DNA from: Roseburia sp.
Lineage (GTDB): Bacteria; Bacillota; Clostridia; Lachnospirales; Lachnospiraceae
NCBI GenBank assembly: GCA_023664265.1
Contig: JAMPFV010000029.1
Coordinates: forward strand, 1-34,588
DNA: 34,588 nt
Reading direction: 5' to 3'
The notes under the pieces: model-generated
The model's database searches: none
What the model was told of the DNA's origin: nothing
What the model saw: the letters and a program-made list of their open reading frames with translations, nothing else
Position numbers and translations under genes: made by a program
In this document: positions 16,814 to 24,869 of the stretch, piece after piece
Numbering within the stretch: the stretch's first letter is position 1
Layout: the number at the start of each line of letters is the position of its first letter

Positions 16814-17995
16814 TTATATAAAAAGAACCTTTGAGAAATTGTTTGCAGTTGCAAACGCCCGATAGGCCTCCTCGTCCGCTTCCTTCTTCATCAGAACCGT
16901 GTGACAGCCATCCCCGCGATGACGCTTCGCCTCCTGTATCGCCTGTGCGGTGCCGCACGCGTATACCAGAAGCAAATTCCTATTCTCCGGCTCGGGGCAG
17001 GCGTTCTGCCGTGTGAGCGCGGATACAAGGTCATCAATAATAACGACAAAGCCTGTGGCCGGCGCTGGCTTTCCGAACTTCTCCAGAAGCCTGTCGTAAC
17101 GGCCGCCCTTGGCGATGGCGCTTCCTGTCTGATATGTGTACGCATTAAAAATAACGCCGGTATAATAATTATACTTGCTAACCATCGCTAAATCAAAGGA
17201 AATATATGGTTCCACCCCGTAGAGCTTCAACAGCGCATACACCTGTCTGAGACGCTCCACCGCCTTCACGGAGCGCTCGTTGTCCGCGATGGACAGCGCC
17301 GCATCCAGAATATCGCAGGAGCCGAAAAGCCCGCTGACGCGCAGCAGCGCCGCAATACTGTCCGCAGGGACATTGCTGCTCTCCAGCAGCTCCTGTGCGC
17401 CGAAATCATTCCGGCAGGAGATAAACTCGCGCAGGGCAAGCTCTGTCTCCTCGTCCAGCCCTGCCTGTGCGCATAATCCCTTGAAAAAGTCAATCTGCCC
17501 GACGGAGACCTGAAATTCCTTCAGCCCCGCGTTGCGCAGGGCCTCGACCAGCATGGCAATCATTTCCGCGTCCGCCTCAGGGGAAGCGTCTCCGATCAGC
17601 TCCGCGCCCATCTGGGTCGTCTCCTTTAATTTTCCTTGCAAATTATCCGTATTGATAAAGGTGTTTCCCTCATAGCAAAAACGCAGGGGAATCGTCGCAT
17701 CCATAAAATATTTCGCGGCACAGCGCGCGATTGAGGGCGTAAAGTCGGGCCGCAGAACCAGCGTATTCCCCTCCTTGTCAAAGAACTTGTACAGCTCCTT
17801 GGAGGGGGTTGTCCCGATTTCCCTGCTGAAAACGTCAAAAAATTCAAAGGTCGGCGTCTGTATATCCTGATAGCCGTAGGAATGCAGCTTCTCCCCGAAC
17901 AATCTCCGGATATTCTGCTTGTTCGCGTACTCCGCGCCATATATGTCCCGCACGCCCTCCGGTGTATGTACCAATCGTTTGCCGGTAAAATCCAT
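16814..17995 (-). CDS. hisZ: ATP phosphoribosyltransferase regulatory subunit
   Basis: 393 residues from the ATG at 17995 (MDFTGKRLVHTPEGVRDIYG). The alternative ATG at 18013 would include the AAGGAGA ribosome site (18004-18010), so it is rejected. The protein is a histidyl-tRNA synthetase paralogue: FEFFDVFSREIG, LRPDFTPSIARC and FCYEGNTF mark the class II synthetase fold, and GGRYDRLLEKFG is kept. It forms the regulatory subunit of short-form HisG. It is distinguished from true HisS by its position upstream of hisG and by its divergent motifs. It is the first gene of the his operon. Confidence 0.93.
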   Translation of the reverse strand: MDFTGKRLVHTPEGVRDIYGAEYANKQNIRRLFGEKLHSYGYQDIQTPTFEFFDVFSREIGTTPSKELYKFFDKEGNTLVLRPDFTPSIARCAAKYFMDATIPLRFCYEGNTFINTDNLQGKLKETTQMGAELIGDASPEADAEMIAMLVEALRNAGLKEFQVSVGQIDFFKGLCAQAGLDEETELALREFISCRNDFGAQELLESSNVPADSIAALLRVSGLFGSCDILDAALSIADNERSVKAVERLRQVYALLKLYGVEPYISFDLAMVSKYNYYTGVIFNAYTYQTGSAIAKGGRYDRLLEKFGKPAPATGFVVIIDDLVSALTRQNACPEPENRNLLLVYACGTAQAIQEAKRHRGDGCHTVLMKKEADEEAYRAFATANNFSKVLFI

Positions 17996-18008
17996 GATGT
18001 AAATCTCC

Positions 18009-18047
18009 TTCATTCTATTCCCCTATGCCGCTTTCAGCGGCATAAAT
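18009..18047 (-). repeat. 39-bp direct repeat, copy 1 (next to the hisZ ribosome site)
   Basis: This copy matches the other one at 18134-18172 in 37 of 39 positions, including 29 identical bases (18014-18042). It contains an 8-bp stem with 5-nt loop (18024-18031 with 18037-18044). On the transcript it ends at the hisZ ribosome site. Confidence 0.9.
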
Positions 18048-18053
18048 AGTAAT

Positions 18054-18140
18054 GAAAAACGCTGTCTTTGCGTTTTTCCGGATTGAAATATAATGATTGT
18101 TAGACAGCGTTTTTTGCTGTCTTATAATCATTTTTCAATC
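18054..18140 (-). promoter_or_regulatory. his operon leader: attenuator-like alternative hairpins
   Basis: Two hairpins lie in tandem in the hisZ leader. The first on the transcript is a 60-nt interrupted hairpin (18081-18140), with about 24 pairs in three blocks: 18081-18088 with 18133-18140, 18092-18100 with 18124-18132, and 18102-18108 with 18116-18122. The second is a 9-bp stem (18054-18062 with 18070-18078). A third, mutually exclusive pairing joins 18102-18114 to 18055-18067 with 13 perfect pairs ending in five U. This resembles a terminator/antiterminator switch. No T-box motif or His-rich leader peptide was seen. Function is inferred. Confidence 0.5.
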
Positions 18141-18172
18141 TATTCCCCTATGCCGCTTTCAGCGGCACAAAT
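18134..18172 (-). repeat. 39-bp direct repeat, copy 2 (distal in the his leader)
   Basis: Second copy of the leader repeat, 125 bp from copy 1. It carries the same 6-bp core stem (18151-18156 with 18162-18167) with the TTTCA loop (TGAAA in the transcript). It lies just downstream of the predicted his transcription start. Confidence 0.9.
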
Positions 18173-18195
18173 TAACGATAACGTACCAGTTTAAA

Positions 18196-18224
18196 AGTAT
18201 ACAGTTCTTTCCGGCAGGTGTCAA
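18196..18224 (-). promoter_or_regulatory. SigA-type promoter of the his operon
   Basis: On the minus strand TTGACA (18224-18219) and TATACT (18201-18196) are separated by 17 bp, a near-consensus promoter. The -35 hexamer overlaps the 3' end of recU. The predicted start near 18189 gives a leader of about 190 nt. Confidence 0.8.
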
Positions 18225-18772
18225 CCACTATTCTTTTCCGAATCCCTGTCGTTTAAGTCTGCCTGTATCATATCCAGATACGGCACCGGCTGTCCGCCTC
18301 CGGACTTCAAAAAGTATTGACTGTTCAGCTCCTCAAAGCGGAAGCTCTTCCTGCCGCCCTGCTCCATCCTGTCCCAAAAGACGTTCAATTCCCGCAGCCG
18401 CAGGTAGTACATAATATCCTTGCCGGTATAATATATGAGGAAAAAGGCAATGCCCTCCTGCCGCTCAAAATCCCGCATAAACTGTACCTGATGCGGATGG
18501 ATGTTTTGCAGCGCGAAGGTGTCCACCGCGCACTCCTTCGCGTCAAAGCACACCGGAATCCCCTGCACGGCGCCGATATAATCCACGGTGCTCTTCTGTT
18601 CAAAGTAGGCCAGCGTGATATGGTGCGTCTCTTTATCGATGGTAATCGGCGTAATCGGCGTTGGCACCTTCTGAATCAGGGCAAGCCCGTTTTCCCGATA
18701 CTTTTCATTTGAGAGATTGATCATTTCCTCCAGAAGCGAGCCGCGAAGCCCTCTCGAATTCCATGTAGGCAT
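18221..18772 (-). CDS. recU: RecU-like Holliday junction resolvase
   Basis: 183 residues from the ATG at 18772, which has AAGGAT/GAGGAG sequences just upstream in the end of the previous gene; the longer frame to 18922 lies inside that gene and is rejected. RecU landmarks in order: NSRGLRGSLLEEMINLSNE (N-terminal RG and E residues), KVPTPITPI, STVDYIGAVQG with the catalytic Asp, FDAKE (Asp-x-Lys-Glu nuclease core), HPHQVQFMRDF, GIAFFLIYY and GGRKSF. It cleaves four-way DNA junctions in recombination and chromosome segregation. It is slightly shorter than the roughly 200 residues typical of RecU. It lies 4 bp after the pseudouridine synthase gene, not beside a ponA-type gene as in Bacillus. 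Confidence 0.88.
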   Translation of the reverse strand: MPTWNSRGLRGSLLEEMINLSNEKYRENGLALIQKVPTPITPITIDKETHHITLAYFEQKSTVDYIGAVQGIPVCFDAKECAVDTFALQNIHPHQVQFMRDFERQEGIAFFLIYYTGKDIMYYLRLRELNVFWDRMEQGGRKSFRFEELNSQYFLKSGGGQPVPYLDMIQADLNDRDSEKNSG

Positions 18773-18776
18773 ATCC

Positions 18777-19787
18777 TTACTCCTCTCCCATCGCTCTCCG
18801 AAAAATCTCCGGCGGTTCACAGCACAGTACCATTTTGGAAGTCTCCGCAAAGCGATCCTCTGAGGTCTCAGGGAACACCAGCTTATGCGCGTGGAGAAGC
18901 TGATACCTGACGCCAATGTCATAAAATAACGCCGGTATTGTCCTGCTTCCGTACTTGGTATCCCCGATAATCGGGTGCCCCAACGCCGCCAGTTGTGCCC
19001 GAATCTGGTGCGGCTTCCCGGTGAAGAGCCGGGCCTCCAGCAGTGTGACCCGGCCGTTGCTTCTCAGCGTGGAAAAGGCCGTGTCGATAGCGTCCGTGTC
19101 CTCCCGCGCCGCGGTCTCCTGCAAATCGCGATATATCCGAACCTTATTGTGCGCGCCGTCCTTATGCAGCCGGCCCGTTATGCGTTCATTCAGCGTGACC
19201 GCACCGTCAACCAGACAATAATAATATTTCTCGAGCGCTTTATCCCTGATCAGCGCGCTCATATATTGACTTCCCGCAAGCGTCTTGCCGCAGACGACCA
19301 TCCCCGAGGTATTCCTGTCCAAGCGGTTGCAGACGGAAGGCCTGAAGGTTGCAAGCTCCCGGGCGGTGATCTGTCCGCTCTCAAGCAGGTATCCGATGAG
19401 CCACTCATTCAGGCTCCTGTCGGTGGGCGCGGCCTTCTGTGACAGCACGCCGGCAGGCTTGTCCACCACCAAGATGTCTCGGTTCTCAAATACGATATGC
19501 AGGCTGCCAAGTGCGTCATACGCCTGTTTATATGGGACAGTGTCCGCCGTATCCGCGGCCTGTGCATTTCCCGAGAACTTCCCGAAGGTCTCGTCCGAGA
19601 GGAAAAGCCGCACGGTATCGCCAACGGCAAGCGGCTCCCGCCCGTCCGCCTTTTCGCCGTTCAGGGTAATGTTTTTCTTGCGCAGCATTTTGTACAAAAA
19701 GCTGTCAGGCGCGTTTTTGAGAAGCTTCTTCAAATATTTGTCAAACCGCTGCCCCGCCTCGTTTGCGCTTATCTGAAATAAAATCAT
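18777..19787 (-). CDS. RluA family pseudouridine synthase
   Basis: 336 residues. An S4 RNA-binding domain (about 12-65, RFDKYLKKLLKN to ITLNGEKADG) precedes the RluA catalytic domain. The catalytic Asp lies in CNRLDRNTSGMVVCG, and the segment TGKPHQIRAQLAALGHPIIGD with KYG is typical of RluA/RluC/RluD. It isomerises uridine in rRNA or tRNA; which site cannot be told from sequence. A GAGGT site lies 8 nt upstream of the ATG at 19787. recU follows after 4 bp. Confidence 0.92.
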   Translation of the reverse strand: MILFQISANEAGQRFDKYLKKLLKNAPDSFLYKMLRKKNITLNGEKADGREPLAVGDTVRLFLSDETFGKFSGNAQAADTADTVPYKQAYDALGSLHIVFENRDILVVDKPAGVLSQKAAPTDRSLNEWLIGYLLESGQITARELATFRPSVCNRLDRNTSGMVVCGKTLAGSQYMSALIRDKALEKYYYCLVDGAVTLNERITGRLHKDGAHNKVRIYRDLQETAAREDTDAIDTAFSTLRSNGRVTLLEARLFTGKPHQIRAQLAALGHPIIGDTKYGSRTIPALFYDIGVRYQLLHAHKLVFPETSEDRFAETSKMVLCCEPPEIFRRAMGEE

Positions 19788-19805
19788 GTCGTTGACCTCG
19801 CTATA

Positions 19806-20372
19806 TCAGAGGGAAATGTCGCATAGAAGCGCCGCGATATCCGCTTCTCTTGCGCCGTGCTCCGCGTCTCCGAGCTGCGCCAGCCGTTCCTCGAACTTCC
19901 TTTGATCCCGGAATATCTTTACGGTGACGTTCTTGAGACGGTTTTGCTTTAACAGCTCCTTTATATGCTCCTCGCAGGCCGCGACGTCACAGTCTGCAAA
20001 TTCCGTATAGCCTACCAGACAATTTCCGCGCACGCCAAAGCAGTTTATCGGGAAATTCTTCTTGTAGGAGGTCAGATACAGGCTGTACAAAACCGTCATG
20101 TCCCCGGTCTTGGACGATATTGCCCGATACGTCTCCGCGCTGAACGCCGGTATTCTGAGATACATAATGACGGAGACAAGGCTCTTGCAGGCCGGCAGCA
20201 GGCCGCAGACCGCGACCACCGTCAGCAGGTTCTCCTTTGTCCCGGTTGAAAAATATCCGAGCAAAAATACCGCCATCGCGAGCAGGAAATACAGGACGGT
20301 TCGCAGAATCACCAGCTTTGTCTGATAGGGAGGATACCCGAAGGTTCCCTTTGCCTGTTTTTGCATTTTCAT
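19806..20372 (-). CDS. Membrane protein of unknown function
   Basis: 188 residues. I do not recognise the family. Two adjacent hydrophobic segments (about 21-43 and 48-70) are followed by a soluble part of about 115 residues with several cysteines (NCFGVRGNCLVG, FADCDVAACEEH). The C-terminal half is charged and mixed alpha/beta in character. The order (short N-terminal tail, TM hairpin, soluble domain) suggests a cytoplasmic domain held at the membrane. It ends 18 bp before the pseudouridine synthase gene. AAGGAG lies 13 nt upstream of the ATG at 20372, and a second ATG lies two codons later. Confidence 0.75.
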   Translation of the reverse strand: MKMQKQAKGTFGYPPYQTKLVILRTVLYFLLAMAVFLLGYFSTGTKENLLTVVAVCGLLPACKSLVSVIMYLRIPAFSAETYRAISSKTGDMTVLYSLYLTSYKKNFPINCFGVRGNCLVGYTEFADCDVAACEEHIKELLKQNRLKNVTVKIFRDQRKFEERLAQLGDAEHGAREADIAALLCDISL

Positions 20373-20404
20373 GGTATCTGACAGCTCCTTTTCCTGTGTC
20401 GAAA

Positions 20405-21175
20405 TTATGATTTCTTTTGGATGCAGCCGAGCGCCGTCAGCAGTACCCTGTGGGGAACCAGCTTCGTCATAACATGGAACATCCTGATAAGGCAGCTGTA
20501 TACGGAAACCTCCCGCTTGTGGTAGGAATCCGCGAGCGCCTGCGCGACAACCCTGTCGGCACGCGTCATGGTGAGCTTCTTGACGGCGAGTATCTTGCCG
20601 TCTTTCTCCGCAATATCAAAAAACGGCGTGTCCACAGGCCCCGGACAGACCGACGTGACATAAATCCTTCTCGGGCGAAGCTCCCGGTTAAGCGCCCTTG
20701 AGAAGCTGTGCACATAGGCCTTGGTCGCGGCGTAAACTGCAAACTCCGGCTGCGGCATAAACGCGGCGCTGGAAGCGAGTTGGATAATGCGGCTGTTCTT
20801 CTTCATATAAGGCAGACACAGATAGGTCATCCGCGTCAGAGCCCTGCAGTTGACGTCTATCATGCCAAGCTGTTCTTTCGGGGACAGACGGGCGAACTTC
20901 CCCATCACACCGTAGCCCGCACAGTTGACGAGCATACGAATTGTCGGCTTTTCCTCCGCCAGAAGGTTCTCAAGCCGCTTAAAATGCTCTTCATTTGTGA
21001 CATCCATGTCAAGAATCCTTGTCGTATGATTCAGATGCTGCGCGACCTCCAGCATGGCCTCCTTGCGGCGCGCAATCATCCATATCTCGTCCACCCTGTC
21101 AAAGATACTGTCTGTCTGTAGTGCAAATTCAACGCCCATTCCCGAGGACGCGCCTGTGATAAGAATAATGTTCAT
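20405..21175 (-). CDS. Short-chain dehydrogenase/reductase
   Basis: 256 residues from the ATG at 21175 (MNIILITGASSGMG), chosen because GGAGG lies 5 nt upstream; the ATG at 21187 overlaps that site. Classical SDR features are the TGASSGMG nucleotide-binding loop, the NCAGYG motif, a catalytic Ser in QLASSAAF, and YAATK (Tyr-x-x-x-Lys), followed by the CPGPVDTPF segment after the active site. Substrate unknown. The C-terminus contains a hydrophobic stretch (about 225-250), which may make it membrane-associated. Confidence 0.9.
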   Translation of the reverse strand: MNIILITGASSGMGVEFALQTDSIFDRVDEIWMIARRKEAMLEVAQHLNHTTRILDMDVTNEEHFKRLENLLAEEKPTIRMLVNCAGYGVMGKFARLSPKEQLGMIDVNCRALTRMTYLCLPYMKKNSRIIQLASSAAFMPQPEFAVYAATKAYVHSFSRALNRELRPRRIYVTSVCPGPVDTPFFDIAEKDGKILAVKKLTMTRADRVVAQALADSYHKREVSVYSCLIRMFHVMTKLVPHRVLLTALGCIQKKS

Positions 21176-21208
21176 GTTTTCCTCCATTCGTCCGCGAAGC
21201 CTGACGCT

Positions 21209-23077
21209 TCAGCGGCGTGATTTTTTATTTTTTGCAGTTGATTTTTTTCCCTTTGATTTCTTCTCGCTTGAGAGCCTTCGCGGGCGAATCAGGCATTCTC
21301 TGCCAAAGCCGATCAAATCCTCCCGTCCCGCGGCCTTCAGCGCCTCCGATACCAAATCGTAATTCTTGGGGTTGCGGTATTGAATCAATGCCCGCTGCAT
21401 GGCCTTCTCATGCGGATTCCTGCACACATATACCTGCTTCATGGTCCGTGGGTCAACGCCGGTATAGTACATTACGGTGGAGACGGTGGAGGGCGTCGGA
21501 TAAAAATCCTGCACCTGCTCCAGCATATAGCCGGTATCCCGCAGATATTCCGCCAACCGCACGGCATCCTTTAAGGTGGAGCCGGGATGGGAGGACATCA
21601 GGTACGGTACCAGGAACTGGTTCTTGCCCAGCTTTTGGTTCAGCCTCCGGTATTTTTCGGTAAAGGCCTCATACACGGCGTTTGCGGGCTTTCCCATCTT
21701 CATCAGGACGGAATCGCATATGTGCTCGGGCGCAACCTTGAGCTGACCGCTGATGTGGTGCTCAACCAGTTCCCGGAAGAAGGTGTCGTCCTTGTCCAGC
21801 AAAAGATAATCAAAGCGGATGCCCGACCGCACAAAGACCTTCTTCACCCCGGGGAGTGCCCGCAGCTTCCGCAAAAGCGCCAGATAATCGGAGTGATCCG
21901 CCTCCAGATTGGGACACGGCTTCGGGCACAGACATTGACGGTGCTTACAGACGCCGCTCTTTAATTGCTTTTTGCAGGAGGGCTGTCGGAAGTTCGCGGT
22001 GGGGCCGCCCACATCATGGATATAGCCCTTGAAATCCTTATCCTGTGTGATAAGCTTGGCCTCCTCAAGGATGGATTCGTGGCTTCGCACCTGTATGATG
22101 CGCCCCTGATGAAAGGTCAGCGCGCAGAAGCTGCAGCCGCCGAAGCAGCCGCGGTTGCTTATCAGGGAAAATTTAATCTCCGAGATTGCGGGAACGCCGC
22201 CGTCCTTCTCGTAGGAGGGATGATAGGTCCGCGTGTATGGAAGCGAATAGATATCGTCCATCTCCTGCATGGTGAGCGGCGGCTGTGGGACGTTCTGCAC
22301 GACAAAGACGCCGTTCGGGTAAGGCTCGATCAGGGACTTCCCGTTAAAAGGGTCCGTATTTTCATTCTGTATCCGGAAGCTCTCCGCATAGATCCGCCTG
22401 TCCGCACTCATCGCGTCGTAGGATGGCAAAAGCTCATAATCATAGATTCCCGAAATATCCTTTGTCTTATATACCGTTCCGGGAATAAAAGACAAATCCT
22501 TGACGGAAATCTGACTGTTCAGGGCGTCCGCTATCGCGACAATGGACTTCTCTCCCATCCCATAGGAGAGAATATCCGCCTGACTGTCCAACAGAATGGA
22601 GCGCTTAAAGGAATCCGACCAGTAATCATAATGTGCCATGCGGCGCAGACTGGCCTCGATTCCGCCGATGATGATAGGGACATCCCTGTAGGTTCTTCGA
22701 ATCAGATTCCCGTACACGACCGTCGCGTGGTCGGGACGTTTCCCCGCCGCACCACCGGGGGTATATGCGTCCGTCTCCCGGCGCTTTTTTGAGACATAGT
22801 AATGATTCACCATGGAATCCATATTCCCTGAGGAGACGAGGAAGCCGAGGCGCGGCTTTCCGAGAGCGGTTACGCTGTCGTCGTTCTTCCAGTCCGGCTG
22901 CGCGATAACGCCGACACTGTAGCCGTTGGCCTGCAGAACCCGCGTAATGATGGCGGCTCCGAACGATGGATGATCCACATAGGCATCCCCGGTAATATAT
23001 ATAAAATCAAGCTGCTCCAAGCCAAGCTCTCTTACCTCTTCCGGTGTAGTTGGAAGAAATCCATTCGCTAACGACAA
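21209..23077 (-). CDS. YgiQ family radical SAM protein
   Basis: 622 residues. The N-terminal domain starts FLPTTPEEVRELGLEQLDFIYITGDAYVDHPSFG, characteristic of the YgiQ family, and includes GGIEASLRRMAHYDYWSD. The radical SAM core has SNRGCFGGCSFCALTFHQG (Cx3Cx2C) near residue 310. A second cysteine cluster (CKKQLKSGVCKHRQCLCPKPCPN) lies near 370-392. The C-terminus is a Lys/Ser-rich tail. The biochemical function of YgiQ is unknown. The only start supported by a ribosome site (AGGAGG about 8 nt upstream) is a TTG at 23077. Confidence 0.9.
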   Translation of the reverse strand: MSLANGFLPTTPEEVRELGLEQLDFIYITGDAYVDHPSFGAAIITRVLQANGYSVGVIAQPDWKNDDSVTALGKPRLGFLVSSGNMDSMVNHYYVSKKRRETDAYTPGGAAGKRPDHATVVYGNLIRRTYRDVPIIIGGIEASLRRMAHYDYWSDSFKRSILLDSQADILSYGMGEKSIVAIADALNSQISVKDLSFIPGTVYKTKDISGIYDYELLPSYDAMSADRRIYAESFRIQNENTDPFNGKSLIEPYPNGVFVVQNVPQPPLTMQEMDDIYSLPYTRTYHPSYEKDGGVPAISEIKFSLISNRGCFGGCSFCALTFHQGRIIQVRSHESILEEAKLITQDKDFKGYIHDVGGPTANFRQPSCKKQLKSGVCKHRQCLCPKPCPNLEADHSDYLALLRKLRALPGVKKVFVRSGIRFDYLLLDKDDTFFRELVEHHISGQLKVAPEHICDSVLMKMGKPANAVYEAFTEKYRRLNQKLGKNQFLVPYLMSSHPGSTLKDAVRLAEYLRDTGYMLEQVQDFYPTPSTVSTVMYYTGVDPRTMKQVYVCRNPHEKAMQRALIQYRNPKNYDLVSEALKAAGREDLIGFGRECLIRPRRLSSEKKSKGKKSTAKNKKSRR

Positions 23078-23089
23078 CCCCGTGTCCTC

Positions 23090-23812
23090 CTATTCTGCCG
23101 CCTTCAACGGCATCAAAAGCGCTTCCTCCCGCGCGGTGAGCTCCCGATATCCGCCCTTGGCAAGCGTCTCGTCCAGGAGCACCCCGCCCATCGCAATCCG
23201 CTTCAGGTACGTCACCGTTCCGCCAACAGCCGCAATCATCCGCTTAATCTGGTGAAACCGCCCCTCCGTGACGGTGATTTCCAACCGGTATTGTTCCTGT
23301 GTCCGTGAGAGCAGTCGAAGCGTCGCGGGCTGCGTGGGCGTATCGTCGCCGATGTCAACGCCGCGCGAAAGCCTTTCAATATCCTCCTGCGAAATCGTTC
23401 CGCTGCACTCGGCATAGTAGGTCTTATCCACATGCTTCTTCGGTGCGAGCAGACAATGTGCCAGTTCCCCGTCGTTTGTGAGAAGCAAAAGCCCCTCGGT
23501 GTCCTTATCCAACCGTCCCACGGGAAATAAATCCGTTCGCAGCGCGTCGGGCAGCAGATCCAAAACCGTTTTGTCATAATAATCCCGGGTAGCGGTCACG
23601 ACGCCGGCGGGCTTATACATCATGTAATAGCGATATTTGCGGTAAGTCAGCACGGCGCCCGCATAGGCGACGGTATCCCGGCTCTCGTCAAGCCGGTAAT
23701 CCGGCTGCGTCACGACCGTCCCGTTGACACTCACGCGCCCCTTTCGGATATCCGTCTTCACCTGACTGCGCGTGCCAAGCTGCAAGTCGGCGAGATATTT
23801 GTCAAGTCGCAT
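23090..23812 (-). CDS. RsuA/RluB family pseudouridine synthase
   Basis: 240 residues from the ATG at 23812 (MRLDKYLADL); the frame extends to 23878 but AAGGGA lies about 8 nt before 23812. An S4 domain (about 1-55) precedes the catalytic domain, whose Asp lies in FPVGRLDKDTEGLLLLTNDG, a segment typical of RsuA. TEGRFHQIKRMIAAVGG is the second family signature. Candidate substrate is 16S rRNA U516 by RsuA similarity, but this is not certain. It is divergent from the ylbJ-like gene. Confidence 0.9.
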   Translation of the reverse strand: MRLDKYLADLQLGTRSQVKTDIRKGRVSVNGTVVTQPDYRLDESRDTVAYAGAVLTYRKYRYYMMYKPAGVVTATRDYYDKTVLDLLPDALRTDLFPVGRLDKDTEGLLLLTNDGELAHCLLAPKKHVDKTYYAECSGTISQEDIERLSRGVDIGDDTPTQPATLRLLSRTQEQYRLEITVTEGRFHQIKRMIAAVGGTVTYLKRIAMGGVLLDETLAKGGYRELTAREEALLMPLKAAE

Positions 23813-23853
23813 GTCTCCATTCCCTTCAGGTTCCGTAACAGTTCTTTCCGATA

Positions 23854-24849
23854 ATGAATAAATTGCATGGGCGGACAATAAGCTGTAATGTAAAGCATGT
23901 ATTCGGGCAGGTGTCGGCGTTGCGATTAAAAACCATAGCGTATCTGATATTGATTATCATTGTCCTGAACAATCCCGCCTCCACGTTCCAATATGCCTAT
24001 CAGGGATTGTATCAGTGGGCGGTCAGAATGGTACCCACCCTGTTTCCGTTTATGATGCTCAGCTCCATCATGATATACAGCGGCGCGGATATAGAGCTGG
24101 GAAAGCTGTTGAATATTGTACTCAAACGCGTCTATTCCTACAGCCGCTATGGACTGTACGCGGTTTTTATGGGCTTTCTGTGCGGCTTCCCGATGGGAGC
24201 GAAAGTAATCAGCGAGCTGTATGAAAACAAGAAAATCAACCGCTCGGAGGCCTTGTCCCTGCTGAGCTTCTGCAACAATATCGGGCCGGCGTATTTTCTC
24301 GGAATCGTTCTCCCGATGCTCAAGACCTGCGGCTGTCACAACAGTCTTCCGTTTCTGTTCGGGATGTATGGAATACCGGCGGTCTACGGAATCGTTCTGA
24401 GCCACGTCCGTCCGCCGGCAGACCACGGAAATCACACACCGTCCTTGCCCGCGCAAGGATTGACAGCGTCCATGCCCTCGATTTTGAAAAGAGCCTGTCT
24501 GGAGAACACACAGTCACTGATACTGCTTGGCGGGTATATTACCTTTACAAACTCGTTCCGAATCCTTCTGGACTTTGTCCCGATTTCATCGGATATAAGC
24601 GCCGTGGCCTCGAGCTTTGTCGAAATCATAGGCGGGATTCAGGCAATCTACACGACTTCCCTCGGGAATCCGGCAAAGGTGTTTTGGATCATGACATCCC
24701 TGTGCTTTGGCGGTATCTCCTGCTTCCTGCAAACGAGTTGCTTTCTGGAAAAATCAAAGCTGCCGCTGCTGTATTACTTTAAGCATAAGCTGTTTATGAC
24801 GCTTCTCTCCGCACTCTATTACGGTGTGGTTCTCTGCTGCGTGTATTGA
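23854..24849 (+). CDS. YlbJ-like sporulation integral membrane protein
   Basis: Up to 331 residues, with about eight hydrophobic segments. Family-like segments are WAVRMVPTLFPFMMLSSIM, MGFLCGFPMGAKVISELYEN and LLSFCNNIGPAYFLGIVLP, the nucleoside-recognition/Gate architecture of YlbJ. In Bacillus YlbJ is made in the mother cell and is needed for spore cortex formation, so its presence hints at a spore former. The start is uncertain: the ATG at 23854 has no ribosome site, while a TTG at 23920 has AGGTG 6 nt upstream and begins just before the first membrane segment. It is the only plus-strand gene between 4.3 and 34.3 kb. Confidence 0.78.
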   Translation: MNKLHGRTISCNVKHVFGQVSALRLKTIAYLILIIIVLNNPASTFQYAYQGLYQWAVRMVPTLFPFMMLSSIMIYSGADIELGKLLNIVLKRVYSYSRYGLYAVFMGFLCGFPMGAKVISELYENKKINRSEALSLLSFCNNIGPAYFLGIVLPMLKTCGCHNSLPFLFGMYGIPAVYGIVLSHVRPPADHGNHTPSLPAQGLTASMPSILKRACLENTQSLILLGGYITFTNSFRILLDFVPISSDISAVASSFVEIIGGIQAIYTTSLGNPAKVFWIMTSLCFGGISCFLQTSCFLEKSKLPLLYYFKHKLFMTLLSALYYGVVLCCVY

Positions 24850-24869
24850 CCAAACGGTTCAACCAAGGT

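Noticed and set aside
18020..18140. Possible leader peptide in the his leader (frame starting MIIRQQK)
   Set aside because: It holds only one histidine codon, has no ribosome site, and its start lies inside the main hairpin. It does not resemble a His attenuator peptide.
17996..18189. T-box riboswitch for histidine upstream of hisZ
   Set aside because: The conserved antiterminator core (GGGTGG type) and a clear Stem I were not seen, although position and presence of a terminator-like pairing would fit.
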